Shown here in pieces: positions 27,361 through 35,908 of a stretch of DNA of 64,000 nt (position 1 is its first letter; each line of letters begins with the position of its first letter). Source of the stretch: Bacillus sp. ISL-37 (GTDB taxonomy: Bacteria; Bacillota; Bacilli; Bacillales; Cytobacillaceae); NCBI RefSeq assembly GCF_018613315.1, contig NZ_JAGGQL010000023.1, forward strand, positions 34,621 through 98,620, in the 5' to 3' direction. The notes beneath the pieces were generated by a model. It made no database searches and was not told the DNA's origin. It saw only the letters and a program-made list of their open reading frames with translations. The translations under genes and the position numbers were made by a program.

Positions 27361-27462
27361 TACAGTACCCTTATGTGATCACAAACAGCTGCCTAAGGGT
27401 ATCTTTCTTCGCTAATTGTGCCCTTATGTGGACTCAAACGACTGCATAAGGGTATCTTTCTG
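27361..27462. repeat. 53-bp hairpin repeat, 2 units
   Basis: Two units exactly 53 bp apart (CCC of the core at 27368 and 27421). Each has TACCCTTATG or GCCCTTATG followed by TAAGGGTATC, the same hairpin core as at 12-437 and 54640-55117 but with different loops. It lies between convergent genes. Confidence 0.9.
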
Positions 27463-27559
27463 CTTCCGTGTCCGATAATAATTAAGTCTTACTGCTTTCT
27501 GTCGAGGAATTCATCCCAGTCCAAGAACTTGTCTCCAACTCATGACAATTCCCTCCCTA

Positions 27560-28786
27560 TCACTGTTTCTCTTTTACATCTAAAAACACCGGAGCAGAAT
27601 CAACGTTTCTAATCCATTGATACTCTTCCCCACTCAAGCCTTCCTTCACCCATATATCACCCCGTACATCATTTGGACCCTTCCGAAACCAGGTAAGATG
27701 ATGGCCAGCCATTTGAGGATCCAGATCAAGCTCATTCTTCTTCGGAAAAGTAATTTGTTTTTGCTCCTCTGTTTTGATATTGATTGCATACAGTGCCGTG
27801 TACATCGTTGGGACCGGTCCTTCTGTCCATTCCTTGTTTTCTTTAGCACGGGCGACGATCACTTGATCCTGTGAGTACCATTCTAGATCAAGATCGACAA
27901 AGCCAGTGGGTGTGTATTCCTTTTGCTCGTTAAAAATCGGTATGTCAGCTATTTTGGCTTTCTTGTTTTCGACAAGAAATCTTCCTTCGCCTGATATATA
28001 GGCCAGCTGGTTGGAGGATGGTGCCCACTTGAACCAGTCCTTGTACCCCAGCATTTTCCCCACAGCCTGGAATTGTTCACCTTGATTTGACAGGACACAT
28101 AAAGTTTGGCTGTCCATCGACCAGGAAGCTGTAGGAATCAGAATGAAACTGACCCATTTCCCATCGTGACTCCACTTAAAATAGTCAGCATCAATACCAA
28201 ACAAGTCCGGTTCTTGTGTTTGGATTGTATAAAATTTCTTCATTTTGTCGTTAGCGAGATTCGCATTGACTGGGATTTTATATAGCGGGATTGGTCCCCA
28301 TCCGGTAGGACGCAAACTGGATTGCGATGAAACAATGAACTCTTTTCCATTTGGGAACCATTCGAACCCGCTTACCCCCAGTGCAACATTCTGGAAGCCC
28401 TGCGGGCGGCCATCCTTCACTTTTGTCACGTTCAGCAATCCATGATCACTGTAGGCTAATTGATTTTTTACTGGAGACCATTTGAAGTCAGAGGTCTCAA
28501 CCCTTACATAAGGCTGGTAGCTTTCTTTTGCCTTCGTATCATGAATGTATAAATCCGATTTTTCTCCTTGTTCATCTCCATCAATATAGGCAATGAAACG
28601 GCCATCATATGACCATTTCGGAGAATACACATATCGCCCCTTTGTAATTTGCGTTTCCTGTTCCCCTTTTTTGATCCATAGCTGATGATCACGAATAAAT
28701 GCAGCAGTAGGCGGGGCTTCTGCATTTACTGCCATTGGTAAAAGAAAACTTACTAGAAGCAGCACGACAATCAATCGGTTCTTCAA
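27560..28786 (-). CDS. Secreted TolB-like beta-propeller protein
   Basis: About 408 aa. Signal peptide KNRLIVVLLLVSFLLPMAVNA then EAPP. The rest is a repeat of WD40/TolB-type blades, each with a W-S-x-D-G-K-like turn (PKWSYDGRFIAYIDG, FKWSPVKNQLAYSD, FEWFPNGKEFIVSS, FKWSHDGKWVSFIL, FKWAPSSNQLAYIS). TTG 28786 is chosen because GGAGG precedes it and the signal peptide begins there; the open frame continues about 34 codons upstream. Likely a cell-surface or secreted binding protein; partner unknown. Confidence 0.82.
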   Translation of the reverse strand: MKNRLIVVLLLVSFLLPMAVNAEAPPTAAFIRDHQLWIKKGEQETQITKGRYVYSPKWSYDGRFIAYIDGDEQGEKSDLYIHDTKAKESYQPYVRVETSDFKWSPVKNQLAYSDHGLLNVTKVKDGRPQGFQNVALGVSGFEWFPNGKEFIVSSQSSLRPTGWGPIPLYKIPVNANLANDKMKKFYTIQTQEPDLFGIDADYFKWSHDGKWVSFILIPTASWSMDSQTLCVLSNQGEQFQAVGKMLGYKDWFKWAPSSNQLAYISGEGRFLVENKKAKIADIPIFNEQKEYTPTGFVDLDLEWYSQDQVIVARAKENKEWTEGPVPTMYTALYAINIKTEEQKQITFPKKNELDLDPQMAGHHLTWFRKGPNDVRGDIWVKEGLSGEEYQWIRNVDSAPVFLDVKEKQ

Positions 28787-28955
28787 AAAACATCCCTCCT
28801 GATTGTAGGATGTCCTGATGTTTAATGAAGATTCGTTTTCAAAACAGGTTCGGGTTTCTTTCCACGGATGCTGTTCTCTGCTTCCCAAGTGGCTGAAATG
28901 GCTGGTAAAATATTCGTAAATGTCAGTTCTTTACATGAACGAAAGGAGCTCCATA

Positions 28956-29840
28956 TTGAAAAAGCTAGGTATTATATCACTAGGTGAAACAATCGTTGAT
29001 TATATTGCATTAGATTTATCAAATACAACATATGAGCGATTATTAGGGGGAGCTACTGTTAATGTAGCCGTTGGGGTTAGCAGACATGGCATTCCCTCGT
29101 CTTACTTATGCAAATTGGGAATGGATGAAACAAGTAAATTTGTAGAGGGAGAATTAACGAAGGAGAAGGTTGATCTTTCCTTTTGTTCCTATCATTCAGA
29201 TAAAAGAATCTGCTCGGTTTATATTCACTTGAATCAGCATGGAGAACGCTATTTTCATGCGTACGTAAACGAAACTCCCGATGAGTGGATTACCTCGGAA
29301 GAACTTGATAAAAAGCTGTTTGAGAATAGTAAAATCTTTTACTTTGGGTCCGGCACTCTTTTTCATCCAATCGCACGAAATACAACTGAGCAAGCACTTC
29401 AATATGCCAAAGAAGAGAATATGCTAATAGCCTTTGATGCGAATATCCGGCTGAAACGATGGGAAAGCGAGAATCAATGCAGAGAAACGATTCTATCTTT
29501 TATAAAACAGGCAGATATTGTAAAAATGACTGAGGATGAATTGCTATTTTTAACGAAAAATAAAGGTTTGGATCACCTAACAAAAATGGAGATTCCTTTC
29601 CTTTTTATCACAAAAGGAAAAGAAGGAGCATACGCCGTTTATAATAATAGGATGGTGCACGTTCCCGGATTTCCGGTTGTAGCAGTAGACACAACAGGTG
29701 CCGGCGACGCATTCATGGCAGCCCTCCTATCCTGTTTTCACGACAGAGGGATTCCTAAAAACGAAGCTGAATTAACGGATTATACGGAGTTTGCCAATAA
29801 GGCCGGGGCGAGATCTGCCACGAAGTTGGGAGCTTTATAA
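28956..29840 (+). CDS. PfkB-family carbohydrate kinase (fructokinase-like)
   Basis: 294 aa ribokinase-fold kinase. N-terminal GETIVDYIALD and GGATVNVAVGVSRHG form the sugar-binding side. C-terminal DTTGAGDAFMAALLSC is the PfkB signature 2 with the catalytic Asp and anion hole. It probably phosphorylates a monosaccharide such as fructose; no sugar transporter is nearby to fix the substrate. TTG 28956 follows AAAGGAG; a longer frame begins at 28920. Confidence 0.88.
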   Translation: MKKLGIISLGETIVDYIALDLSNTTYERLLGGATVNVAVGVSRHGIPSSYLCKLGMDETSKFVEGELTKEKVDLSFCSYHSDKRICSVYIHLNQHGERYFHAYVNETPDEWITSEELDKKLFENSKIFYFGSGTLFHPIARNTTEQALQYAKEENMLIAFDANIRLKRWESENQCRETILSFIKQADIVKMTEDELLFLTKNKGLDHLTKMEIPFLFITKGKEGAYAVYNNRMVHVPGFPVVAVDTTGAGDAFMAALLSCFHDRGIPKNEAELTDYTEFANKAGARSATKLGAL

Positions 29841-29847
29841 AAGACAA

Positions 29848-29868
29848 AGGGACGGTTTTCCCGTCCGA
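29848..29868. repeat. GGGACGG-type hairpin
   Basis: GGGACGG-TTTT-CCCGTCC just after the PfkB gene; the same core follows the VOC gene near 31278-31302. Confidence 0.6.
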
Positions 29869-29907
29869 AATCCTACTATTGCTGGGACACCCAGTTTCCA
29901 CTTATCC

Positions 29908-30290
29908 GAACTGGAAAAAATCAGCGAAAATTTCCAAGTCGCCAATAAAAATTGATTTTCGCCAATAACCAGCTCATTATCGCCAATAAATCTTGAAAAT
30001 CGCCAATAAAAATCGGAAATCGCCACTAAACAAAGCAGGCAGGTAGATTTCTCACCGAAATTAACTTCTTTCAGCTTACAGATTTAATGATATTGGTGAA
30101 AAATTTAATATATCGACCACATTTTGCAATATATCGGCGGATTTTCAATTTTATCGACCACATTTAAAGATATATCGACCACTTTTCGCATTATATCGAC
30201 CAACTCAAAGAAGACTGTTAAAATCCTGAATCAAAACTGCTCATTTGAAGTGAAAATTCGTTACCTGGCGTATTCTTTTAAAAAATAAAT
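29908..30290. repeat. Composite intergenic element with 20-21 bp phased motifs (copy 1)
   Basis: CGCCAATAA/CGCCACTAA occurs at 29940, 29960, 29981, 30001 and 30021 (spacing 20-21 bp). A second motif, TATCGACCAC (or a variant), recurs with CGACC/CGGCG at 30114, 30135, 30155, 30176 and 30197. The element is then followed by a segment (AAAATCC-GAATCAAAA-GCTCATTT) that is also conserved at 37378-37443. The left boundary GAACTGGAAAAAATCA is shared too. The second copy at 37229-37445 lacks the TATCGACCAC block. Confidence 0.85.
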
Positions 30291-30307
30291 TATCTTCAAT
30301 TCTCTTT

Positions 30308-30487
30308 TCACCCGTTTAAATATAGGTACACAATCAGGAAGATGACTAGTCCAATCATGAAGACTGAACCAAGACTTGCACTATACACTATATAAACTTT
30401 TGTGTGGAGGATAACATGTACAATTAGAACTATAAGCAAACAAACGAGCAAAAAGATAAATAAATGTAAATTCTTATTTCTATTCAA
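30308..30487 (-). CDS. Small two-helix membrane protein (59 aa)
   Basis: A short frame with TTG start 30487 preceded by AAGGTG. The product is nearly all hydrophobic: LHLFIFLLVCLLIVLIVHVIL, then SVFMIGLVIFLIVYLYLNG to the stop at 30308-30310. It converges on the PfkB gene. From 30488 to 30806 I see no further gene. Function unknown. Confidence 0.6.
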   Translation of the reverse strand: MNRNKNLHLFIFLLVCLLIVLIVHVILHTKVYIVYSASLGSVFMIGLVIFLIVYLYLNG

Positions 30488-30806
30488 AAGATCAGCACCT
30501 TATAGTTCTAAATTAGTATGGCAGTTGTTGTCCAAATCCATTTATTCTTTATATATTTTAGATTTACAAGTTTTATTCACGATTTCCTTCTACACCTTCC
30601 CTGCCGAAAAAACAAGGGCTGGGCGAAGTATATTTGTACGGCGCAGCAAGTGCCCGTGTTCTCCAACAAAGGTTATTCTCTAGTACTTGGCATTTATGTA
30701 TAGATCATCAATTTAATACCATAATGAAGAAGGAGTGCCCAACAGTTATGTAGAAAATACATACAAGAAGATGTGTTTACTATGTTTTTATAATCAGGAG
30801 GTAATC

Positions 30807-31202
30807 ATGGGTAGATTAGTACATTTCGAAATACATGTAGATAACATGGACCGCGCTAAAACTTTTTATGGTGAAGTATTTGGATGGGCATTTGAGGATT
30901 GGAGCGAATTTGCTGGTATGCCTTATTTTGGGGCAGTGACTGGCGGTGAAGATGAGCCTGGAATTAACGGTGCTTTAATGCAACGTCAAGGTCCTCCTCC
31001 AGAATCAAACCAGCCTTTGAATGGTTATGCATGTACAATGGGAGTAGAAGATTACGATGCGACTGAAACAAAAATTCTAAAGTATGGTGGCGTAGTAGCA
31101 TTGCCAAAATATGCTCTGCCTGGCATGGCGTGGCAGGGATACTATAAAGATACAGAAGGAAATATATTTGGCATTCATCAACCTGATGTCAATGCAAAAT
31201 AG
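30807..31202 (+). CDS. VOC (glyoxalase/bleomycin-resistance) family protein
   Basis: 131 aa. One VOC module with paired beta-alpha-beta-beta-beta units: RLVHFEIHVDNMDRAKTFYGEVFGW (metal-ligand His) and a C-terminal WQGYYKDTEGNIFGIHQPD (Glu/His ligands). It belongs to the CFP-like subgroup (GINGALMQRQGPPPES). Substrate unknown. ATG 30807 follows AGGAGG; the frame upstream to 30735 has no ribosome site. Confidence 0.87.
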   Translation: MGRLVHFEIHVDNMDRAKTFYGEVFGWAFEDWSEFAGMPYFGAVTGGEDEPGINGALMQRQGPPPESNQPLNGYACTMGVEDYDATETKILKYGGVVALPKYALPGMAWQGYYKDTEGNIFGIHQPDVNAK

Positions 31203-31216
31203 AGTACTCCGATAAG

Positions 31217-31246
31217 AAAAGGCACTGTATTCGTGCCTTTTCTTTA
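31217..31246 (+). terminator. Terminator of the VOC gene
   Basis: AAAAGGCA-CTGTATTCG-TGCCTTTT then TCTTT. A GGGACGG hairpin at 31278-31302 follows. Confidence 0.75.
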
Positions 31247-31313
31247 TTTTATAAGAACCCGTGACACCAATAAAATAAAGGGACGGTTTTCCCGCCCCCT
31301 AATAAACAACATT

Positions 31314-33374
31314 TTATTCCTTATCTTGAGACACCATAACCGCCCCCAATTCCCAAACTTCATCCAGATACTTCAGGCTGTTATACCCGGTAATCTGTAG
31401 TTGGAGTTTCATGGAGTTATCGTCAATCCCTTCTACTCTCATGGATTGTTCTGTGATGAAATGACGTGGCTGCTCCAATTTTTCATAGTCGACTGGGCCC
31501 TTATATGGATCATATTCAACACCGTTTTTGTCTACAAGCACTGCTTTGGAATCCATATGGGTCATGTTGGGCTGTTGACCATTTTCGTCCACAAAATCGA
31601 TGTGAAGTGATTCATATTCCCGATTTTCCAGGTCATCATTACGTATAATCACCTCGGTAGCCTGGCCGGCTTCGGTCTTATCGATCCAGAGGGTACTGCC
31701 TGCATACTCAATCGTCTGCGGGAATGTCTGATTTCCGTTAAGTTCGATGCTTCTATGATCTACAATCGATAAATAGATCGAGTCTAATTGGACTCTGAAA
31801 TCTTTTACTTTCTCACGATAAAGCGGATCAAAATAGGCTTGGAAACCAGTCCAGGCACCGTCCAGCTGGTAATCCATAAAGTGGCTGCCATATCGATCCG
31901 ACTCCACTTTTTTATTATTCACTTCCATCGATTTGAAATTGAGGAAATCGATCCGCTTCTCCTGCTTTTCTGTATTGATGCCAAATTGTAAAAGAGTTGC
32001 GGTTGGAGCAACAATCAATTTTTCAAATCTGACGGCGACACCCTCGAGTTCTCTTTGTTCATTGATCTCGAACTCAGTGGAAGGCTGTTTGGTTGCCGGG
32101 AACTCGAAGCTCCACTCACCTGCCTTATAATCACCAGAAGTAAAACCATATGACAGGGAAGCATTGTTGGCCAGTCTCTGAAGTTTTGTGATCCTCAGTT
32201 TGATTTTCTCCTGGTCTTCTTCAAGCGGCCTTAGCGCTACCTTCCCGTAGAACACATTTTTCTCTTGTTTGTTCATTTCCGCCTCGACATCAGGAATAGA
32301 ATAACGTGGGTAGGTGTCGCGTTTCATAATGTCGTATTCGTTAACGACTGCAAGTCCATCCTCAAAAGTCATAAAATATTGATTGTCTTCCTTCATATCA
32401 TGAATTTCATAGAATACTAGCGTCTGGATGTCATCCGCCACCACACCCTTTATTTTCACCTTAACCCCGTCGCTTTCCGCTTCCAGATTCAGCCTCTGTC
32501 CAAAACCCTCCTGGAGGAAGGCGCGCAACTGCACATCATCTTCCGTCCATGCATAATAGACCTTTGGAAACGCACCGGTAATGAAGCCGATCGCCACAAT
32601 TAAGGCAAAAGCACTCGCAAAGCCAAGCGCCCATTTTTTACGTTTTTTAATTTTCTGCTGTCTATGCTCCTTCTTAACTGCAAATCTCTTTTTTACGTTT
32701 TCCATTAGTAAAGAATCCACACTCGGGTCGCTCTCACCCTCAATGAGATTCAGTCTGGTCATTGCGACTTCCTGGAAGCTCGCTAAATCCTCCTGGCATT
32801 CCCTGCAGTTATAAAGATGAATCTCAAACTCTATCTTCGCCGGACGCTCCATGCATTTTTCCAGGTAATCGATGTAATGCTTCTGGAACTGCTCACAGCC
32901 ATGATAGTCGGAACCATCTATTTGTTTTCTGGCCGACTGAATACCAGAGAACAACAAGTCCTTTATTTTTCCAGCCGGAACATCGAGGACTTGTGCAGTC
33001 TCCTCAAGGGTAAAACCCGTTACATATGTAAGAACCAGCGCTTCCTTTTCCAGTTGATTCATTCCAGCAAACATTTCTTGGCGTGGTTCCGTTTCCTCCG
33101 AATCTTGCAAACTAGCAAGCCCGCGAATGTTTTGAATAAAAATCGAAGTAACCCACATCTTGAACGACAGATTCCCTTTATACCGGGGGAACTCCTTATG
33201 CACTTTCAGAATCGACTGGTAAAAAAGCTCCTCCATCTGATGCTGATTTTGAACAAAATGCCAGCCAAAACTATAGAAATATCCCTTATGCCCATCAAAC
33301 CAATCCACGACAGACTGTATGCCCTTCTCTTGAATCGCCGAAATCGAGATTGGCTCCATTTTTTCCAGTATCAT
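31314..33374 (-). CDS. ECF sigma factor fused to zinc-finger anti-sigma, DUF4179 and DUF5643 domains
   Basis: About 686 aa in one frame. Residues 1-150 form an ECF sigma factor: region 2 (FYSFGWHFVQNQHQMEELFYQS...) and region 4 (NQLEKEALVLTYVTGFTLEETAQVL). Then a zinc-finger anti-sigma segment with H-x3-C-x2-C (EIHLYNCRECQ), one membrane helix (WALGFASAFALIVAIGFITG), a DUF4179 domain (AFLQEGFGQRLNLEAESDGVKVKI) and a DUF5643-like outer domain. Sigma and its membrane anti-sigma are normally separate proteins. ATG 33374 follows AGGGGGG. Release of the sigma part probably needs proteolysis (inference). Confidence 0.87.
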   Translation of the reverse strand: MILEKMEPISISAIQEKGIQSVVDWFDGHKGYFYSFGWHFVQNQHQMEELFYQSILKVHKEFPRYKGNLSFKMWVTSIFIQNIRGLASLQDSEETEPRQEMFAGMNQLEKEALVLTYVTGFTLEETAQVLDVPAGKIKDLLFSGIQSARKQIDGSDYHGCEQFQKHYIDYLEKCMERPAKIEFEIHLYNCRECQEDLASFQEVAMTRLNLIEGESDPSVDSLLMENVKKRFAVKKEHRQQKIKKRKKWALGFASAFALIVAIGFITGAFPKVYYAWTEDDVQLRAFLQEGFGQRLNLEAESDGVKVKIKGVVADDIQTLVFYEIHDMKEDNQYFMTFEDGLAVVNEYDIMKRDTYPRYSIPDVEAEMNKQEKNVFYGKVALRPLEEDQEKIKLRITKLQRLANNASLSYGFTSGDYKAGEWSFEFPATKQPSTEFEINEQRELEGVAVRFEKLIVAPTATLLQFGINTEKQEKRIDFLNFKSMEVNNKKVESDRYGSHFMDYQLDGAWTGFQAYFDPLYREKVKDFRVQLDSIYLSIVDHRSIELNGNQTFPQTIEYAGSTLWIDKTEAGQATEVIIRNDDLENREYESLHIDFVDENGQQPNMTHMDSKAVLVDKNGVEYDPYKGPVDYEKLEQPRHFITEQSMRVEGIDDNSMKLQLQITGYNSLKYLDEVWELGAVMVSQDKE

Positions 33375-33501
33375 TTTCGAATTCCCCCCTTGGACAAAAG
33401 GCCGTTCACCCAACGCCCAGACTTCCAACCTTTCTATTTCTGCGACACCAGAGTCACCAAAACTATAAGAATAATCAGTTATTTTTAACGAGACTGTTCC
33501 C

Positions 33502-33705
33502 TTAAGAGCAGCAGGCCACTGCTTTCTTCAAATCCTTCTCGCGGACCCAGATCTCGCCTTCTCTGATTTCATACTTTATCCGTGCTTCATCCAGACGCTG
33601 GGTTTGGTTATCCGTACTGTCTGTCCAGTGGGTATACGATTCATTCTGAGTACAAGCTGTTAGTGTGATCACTATAAAAAAGCTTAAGGCTAATTTTTTC
33701 CTCAA
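33502..33705 (-). CDS. Small lipoprotein
   Basis: About 67 aa. Signal peptide LALSFFIVITLTAC with lipobox, then a charged segment ending EKDLKKAVACCS. TTG 33705 follows GAGAGGTG. It lies 127 bp upstream of the sigma/anti-sigma fusion on the same strand and may be in its operon. Function unknown. Confidence 0.65.
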   Translation of the reverse strand: MRKKLALSFFIVITLTACTQNESYTHWTDSTDNQTQRLDEARIKYEIREGEIWVREKDLKKAVACCS

Positions 33706-33714
33706 GACAATCAC

Positions 33715-34028
33715 CTCTCACCTCAACGATACCACAAAATGGCAGACAGAGACATAGGAACTATACGGCTATTCCTTAAAATTCAGCGGATAAAAAACAA
33801 ATAAACCATCATGGTAAAACGAATGTCGGTTCACATGCCATTTTCATTGTCATTAATAGAATATGCATCTTAAAACGGAGTGGTTTAGCATTTAATCATG
33901 GATTTAAGAACACCCAAGGGTATAGAGTCAGCCTGCAGAAACAGGCTGTTCATTGGCGGGTACCTTGAATGAATGTCATAGCTTATCGTGGAAATACTAT
34001 CGATATCTCTATGAGCAGGGGGAAACAC
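33715..34028. other. Intergenic region between divergent genes
   Basis: Holds the divergent promoters of the small lipoprotein and the FAD oxidoreductase. I see no gene, repeat or clear palindrome in it. Confidence 0.5.
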
Positions 34029-35255
34029 ATGAATATAATGTCTGGTACATATTATTGGCCCACCACTTTCCCTTCTCCCCCCTCCTATCCACAGCTGGAA
34101 GAGAATTTGGCATGCGATGTCCTGATTGTTGGAGGAGGCAGTTCAGCTTCGCAATGTGCATACTATCTTGCGGATTCTGGATTGAAAGTGGCAGTCATTG
34201 AAAAAGGAAAGATTGGCAGCGGCAGCACGAGTTCGAATACGGCACTCATACAGTATTCAGGGGAGAAGATGTTCACGAACCTGGTTAACACCTTTGGAAA
34301 AATGTATATTTCAAGACATTTGGAACTCTTGCAGGAAGCCATCAATGAAATGGAAACAGCATGCAGGACGGTAGAACTCAACTGCGAATTTCAACGAAGA
34401 GACTCCCTATATTCAGCAAGCTGCAGTGAAGATGTTGATTCGCTGAGAAAAGAATACGATTTTTTAAAAGAGCAAGGTCTGAAGATAGACTTTCTCAGCA
34501 AAGAAGAAATCGAGGAGAAATACCCTTTCAGCCGCGAGGCCGCCATATACTCCTATGGTGATGGCGAGCTGAACCCTTTCAAGTTCACCCATGCGTTGAT
34601 CGACTACGCCGCTAAAAAAGGCGTACAGATCTTCGAAAACACCGAGATGAATGGACATCATGTTGATCCGCAATCAGGGCGGGTGATTCTTTCCACCAAA
34701 GAAGGTCAATCCATTTCGGCAGGCAAAGTCATATTTGCATGTGGCTATGAGGGAATCGACTTAAAGAAAGAAAAACAGGTTTCTTTCGTGAGTACGTATA
34801 CCGTCACGACAAAGCCTGTTGCTGACCTGACGTTCTGGTACAACCAGACGCTTTTATGGGAAACGGCAAGGCCATATCTATATATGCGGACGACAGCTGA
34901 TAACCGGATTATCATTGGCGGCCTTGATGACAACACTCCCTATCCTGAGGACCGGGACAGTACACTCATCCATAAACGCGACAAACTGATTGAAGAATTC
35001 AACAAGATGTTCCCGTCCATCCAGATAGAACCTGAATATTATTTAGCTGCATTTTACGGTGGGACGGCGGACGGCCTCCCGATCATCGGAAAGTATGAAG
35101 AATTTCCAAACAGCTACTTCCTCATGGGATTCGGCGACAATGGCACCGTCTACAGCCAGATGCTCGCGAAAATCATTGCTGAAGAAATCAGAACCGGAAA
35201 CAGTCCCGACCTGAAGCTGTATTTAAACGACAGGCCGCTTGTTGCGAAAAAATAA
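34029..35255 (+). CDS. FAD-dependent oxidoreductase (DAO family)
   Basis: 408 aa D-amino-acid-oxidase-fold flavoprotein. The FAD dinucleotide site is DVLIVGGGSSASQCAYYLADSGLKVAVIEK near residues 30-58, with Ser replacing one glycine of G-x-G-x-x-G. GSGSTSSNTALIQYSGEK follows, and the C-terminus has GGTADGLPIIGKY and LMGFGDNGTVYSQM, as in gamma-glutamylputrescine-oxidase-like proteins. Substrate unknown, probably an amine or amino acid. ATG 34029 follows AGGGGG; the frame extends 20 codons upstream. Confidence 0.88.
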   Translation: MNIMSGTYYWPTTFPSPPSYPQLEENLACDVLIVGGGSSASQCAYYLADSGLKVAVIEKGKIGSGSTSSNTALIQYSGEKMFTNLVNTFGKMYISRHLELLQEAINEMETACRTVELNCEFQRRDSLYSASCSEDVDSLRKEYDFLKEQGLKIDFLSKEEIEEKYPFSREAAIYSYGDGELNPFKFTHALIDYAAKKGVQIFENTEMNGHHVDPQSGRVILSTKEGQSISAGKVIFACGYEGIDLKKEKQVSFVSTYTVTTKPVADLTFWYNQTLLWETARPYLYMRTTADNRIIIGGLDDNTPYPEDRDSTLIHKRDKLIEEFNKMFPSIQIEPEYYLAAFYGGTADGLPIIGKYEEFPNSYFLMGFGDNGTVYSQMLAKIIAEEIRTGNSPDLKLYLNDRPLVAKK

Positions 35256-35261
35256 TCAGAA

Positions 35262-35290
35262 AGACGCCTTTCCAGGATAGAGGCGTTTCT
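35262..35290 (+). terminator. Terminator of the FAD oxidoreductase gene
   Basis: GACGCCT/AGGCGTT hairpin followed by a T-rich stretch. Confidence 0.7.
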
Positions 35291-35305
35291 GATTTCTTTC
35301 TTACC

Positions 35306-35394
35306 CTTGCATTACAAGATAGCATATTGTATAGTGAAGATATATCTTGTAATGCAAGGTACTGTTCATCACATCGAATACCTTGCATTACAAG
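35306..35394. promoter_or_regulatory. Three-site PadR operator (CTTGCATTACAAG)
   Basis: CTTGCATTACAAG at 35306-35318 and 35382-35394, and its exact reverse complement CTTGTAATGCAAG at 35346-35358. Each is also a CTTG-n5-CAAG dyad. A TATTGTATAG and TATAT-rich promoter region lies between them. The third copy ends 21 bp before the padR start, which suggests autoregulation. Confidence 0.8.
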
Positions 35395-35415
35395 CTACTG
35401 AAAGGAGCCCATTCC

Positions 35416-35760
35416 ATGGCTGATACGACGCAAATGCTTAAAGGGATACTTGATGGATGCCTTTTGTCCATCATCAAAGAGGGCGAAATTTATGGGTATG
35501 AACTTGCTGCCAAACTAGAGTCCTATGGCTTTCATTCTTTTAGCGAAGGAACGATTTATCCTCTGCTGCTGCGGATGCAGAAAGAGGATCTGGTAAGCAC
35601 AACCTTAAGGAAATCCACTGCCGGACCAAAACGGAAATATTATTCATTGACGGAAAAAGGCGAGCAGGAATTGGAGCAATTCATCAAACGGTGGACGCAG
35701 CTGAGCACCTCGGTGAACAATGTTCTAAATAAAGGCTGTTATCGTAATGATAGTTGTTAA
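35416..35760 (+). CDS. PadR-family regulator with C-terminus supplied by an inserted element
   Basis: 114 aa. Winged-helix PadR: LKGILDGCLLSIIKEGEIYGYELAAKLESYGF, then SEGTIYPLLLRMQKEDLV. ATG 35416 has AAAGGAG 8 nt upstream; the frame from 35383 would begin inside the operator. The last eight codons (GCYRNDSC) and the stop come from the inverted end of a MITE inserted at 35734, preceded by its 8-bp target duplicate. The natural C-terminal dimerisation helix may therefore be shortened. It pairs with the HAAS membrane gene downstream. Confidence 0.88.
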   Translation: MADTTQMLKGILDGCLLSIIKEGEIYGYELAAKLESYGFHSFSEGTIYPLLLRMQKEDLVSTTLRKSTAGPKRKYYSLTEKGEQELEQFIKRWTQLSTSVNNVLNKGCYRNDSC

Positions 35761-35884
35761 AACGTAATATAAAGCTATTTTGTAGGCATGCTCTTTTCTC
35801 ATAACAAGAGTCTACTTAGCGAAGAAGCATAGTTCATTCACTTCTATATTGTAGTCAATAGCAACAAAGTTAGAGAAAAGAGCC
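35734..35884 (+). mobile_element. MITE copy 1 (151 bp)
   Basis: Starts GGCTGTTATC and ends GAGAAAAGAGCC, flanked by an 8-bp direct repeat TAAATAAA (35726-35733 and 35885-35892). It is the same family as 60696-60878 and 61911-62089, with an internal deletion of about 30 bp near its left end. No coding capacity for a transposase. Confidence 0.85.
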
Positions 35885-35908
35885 TAAATAAAAGGGGGAA
35901 TTGACGGG

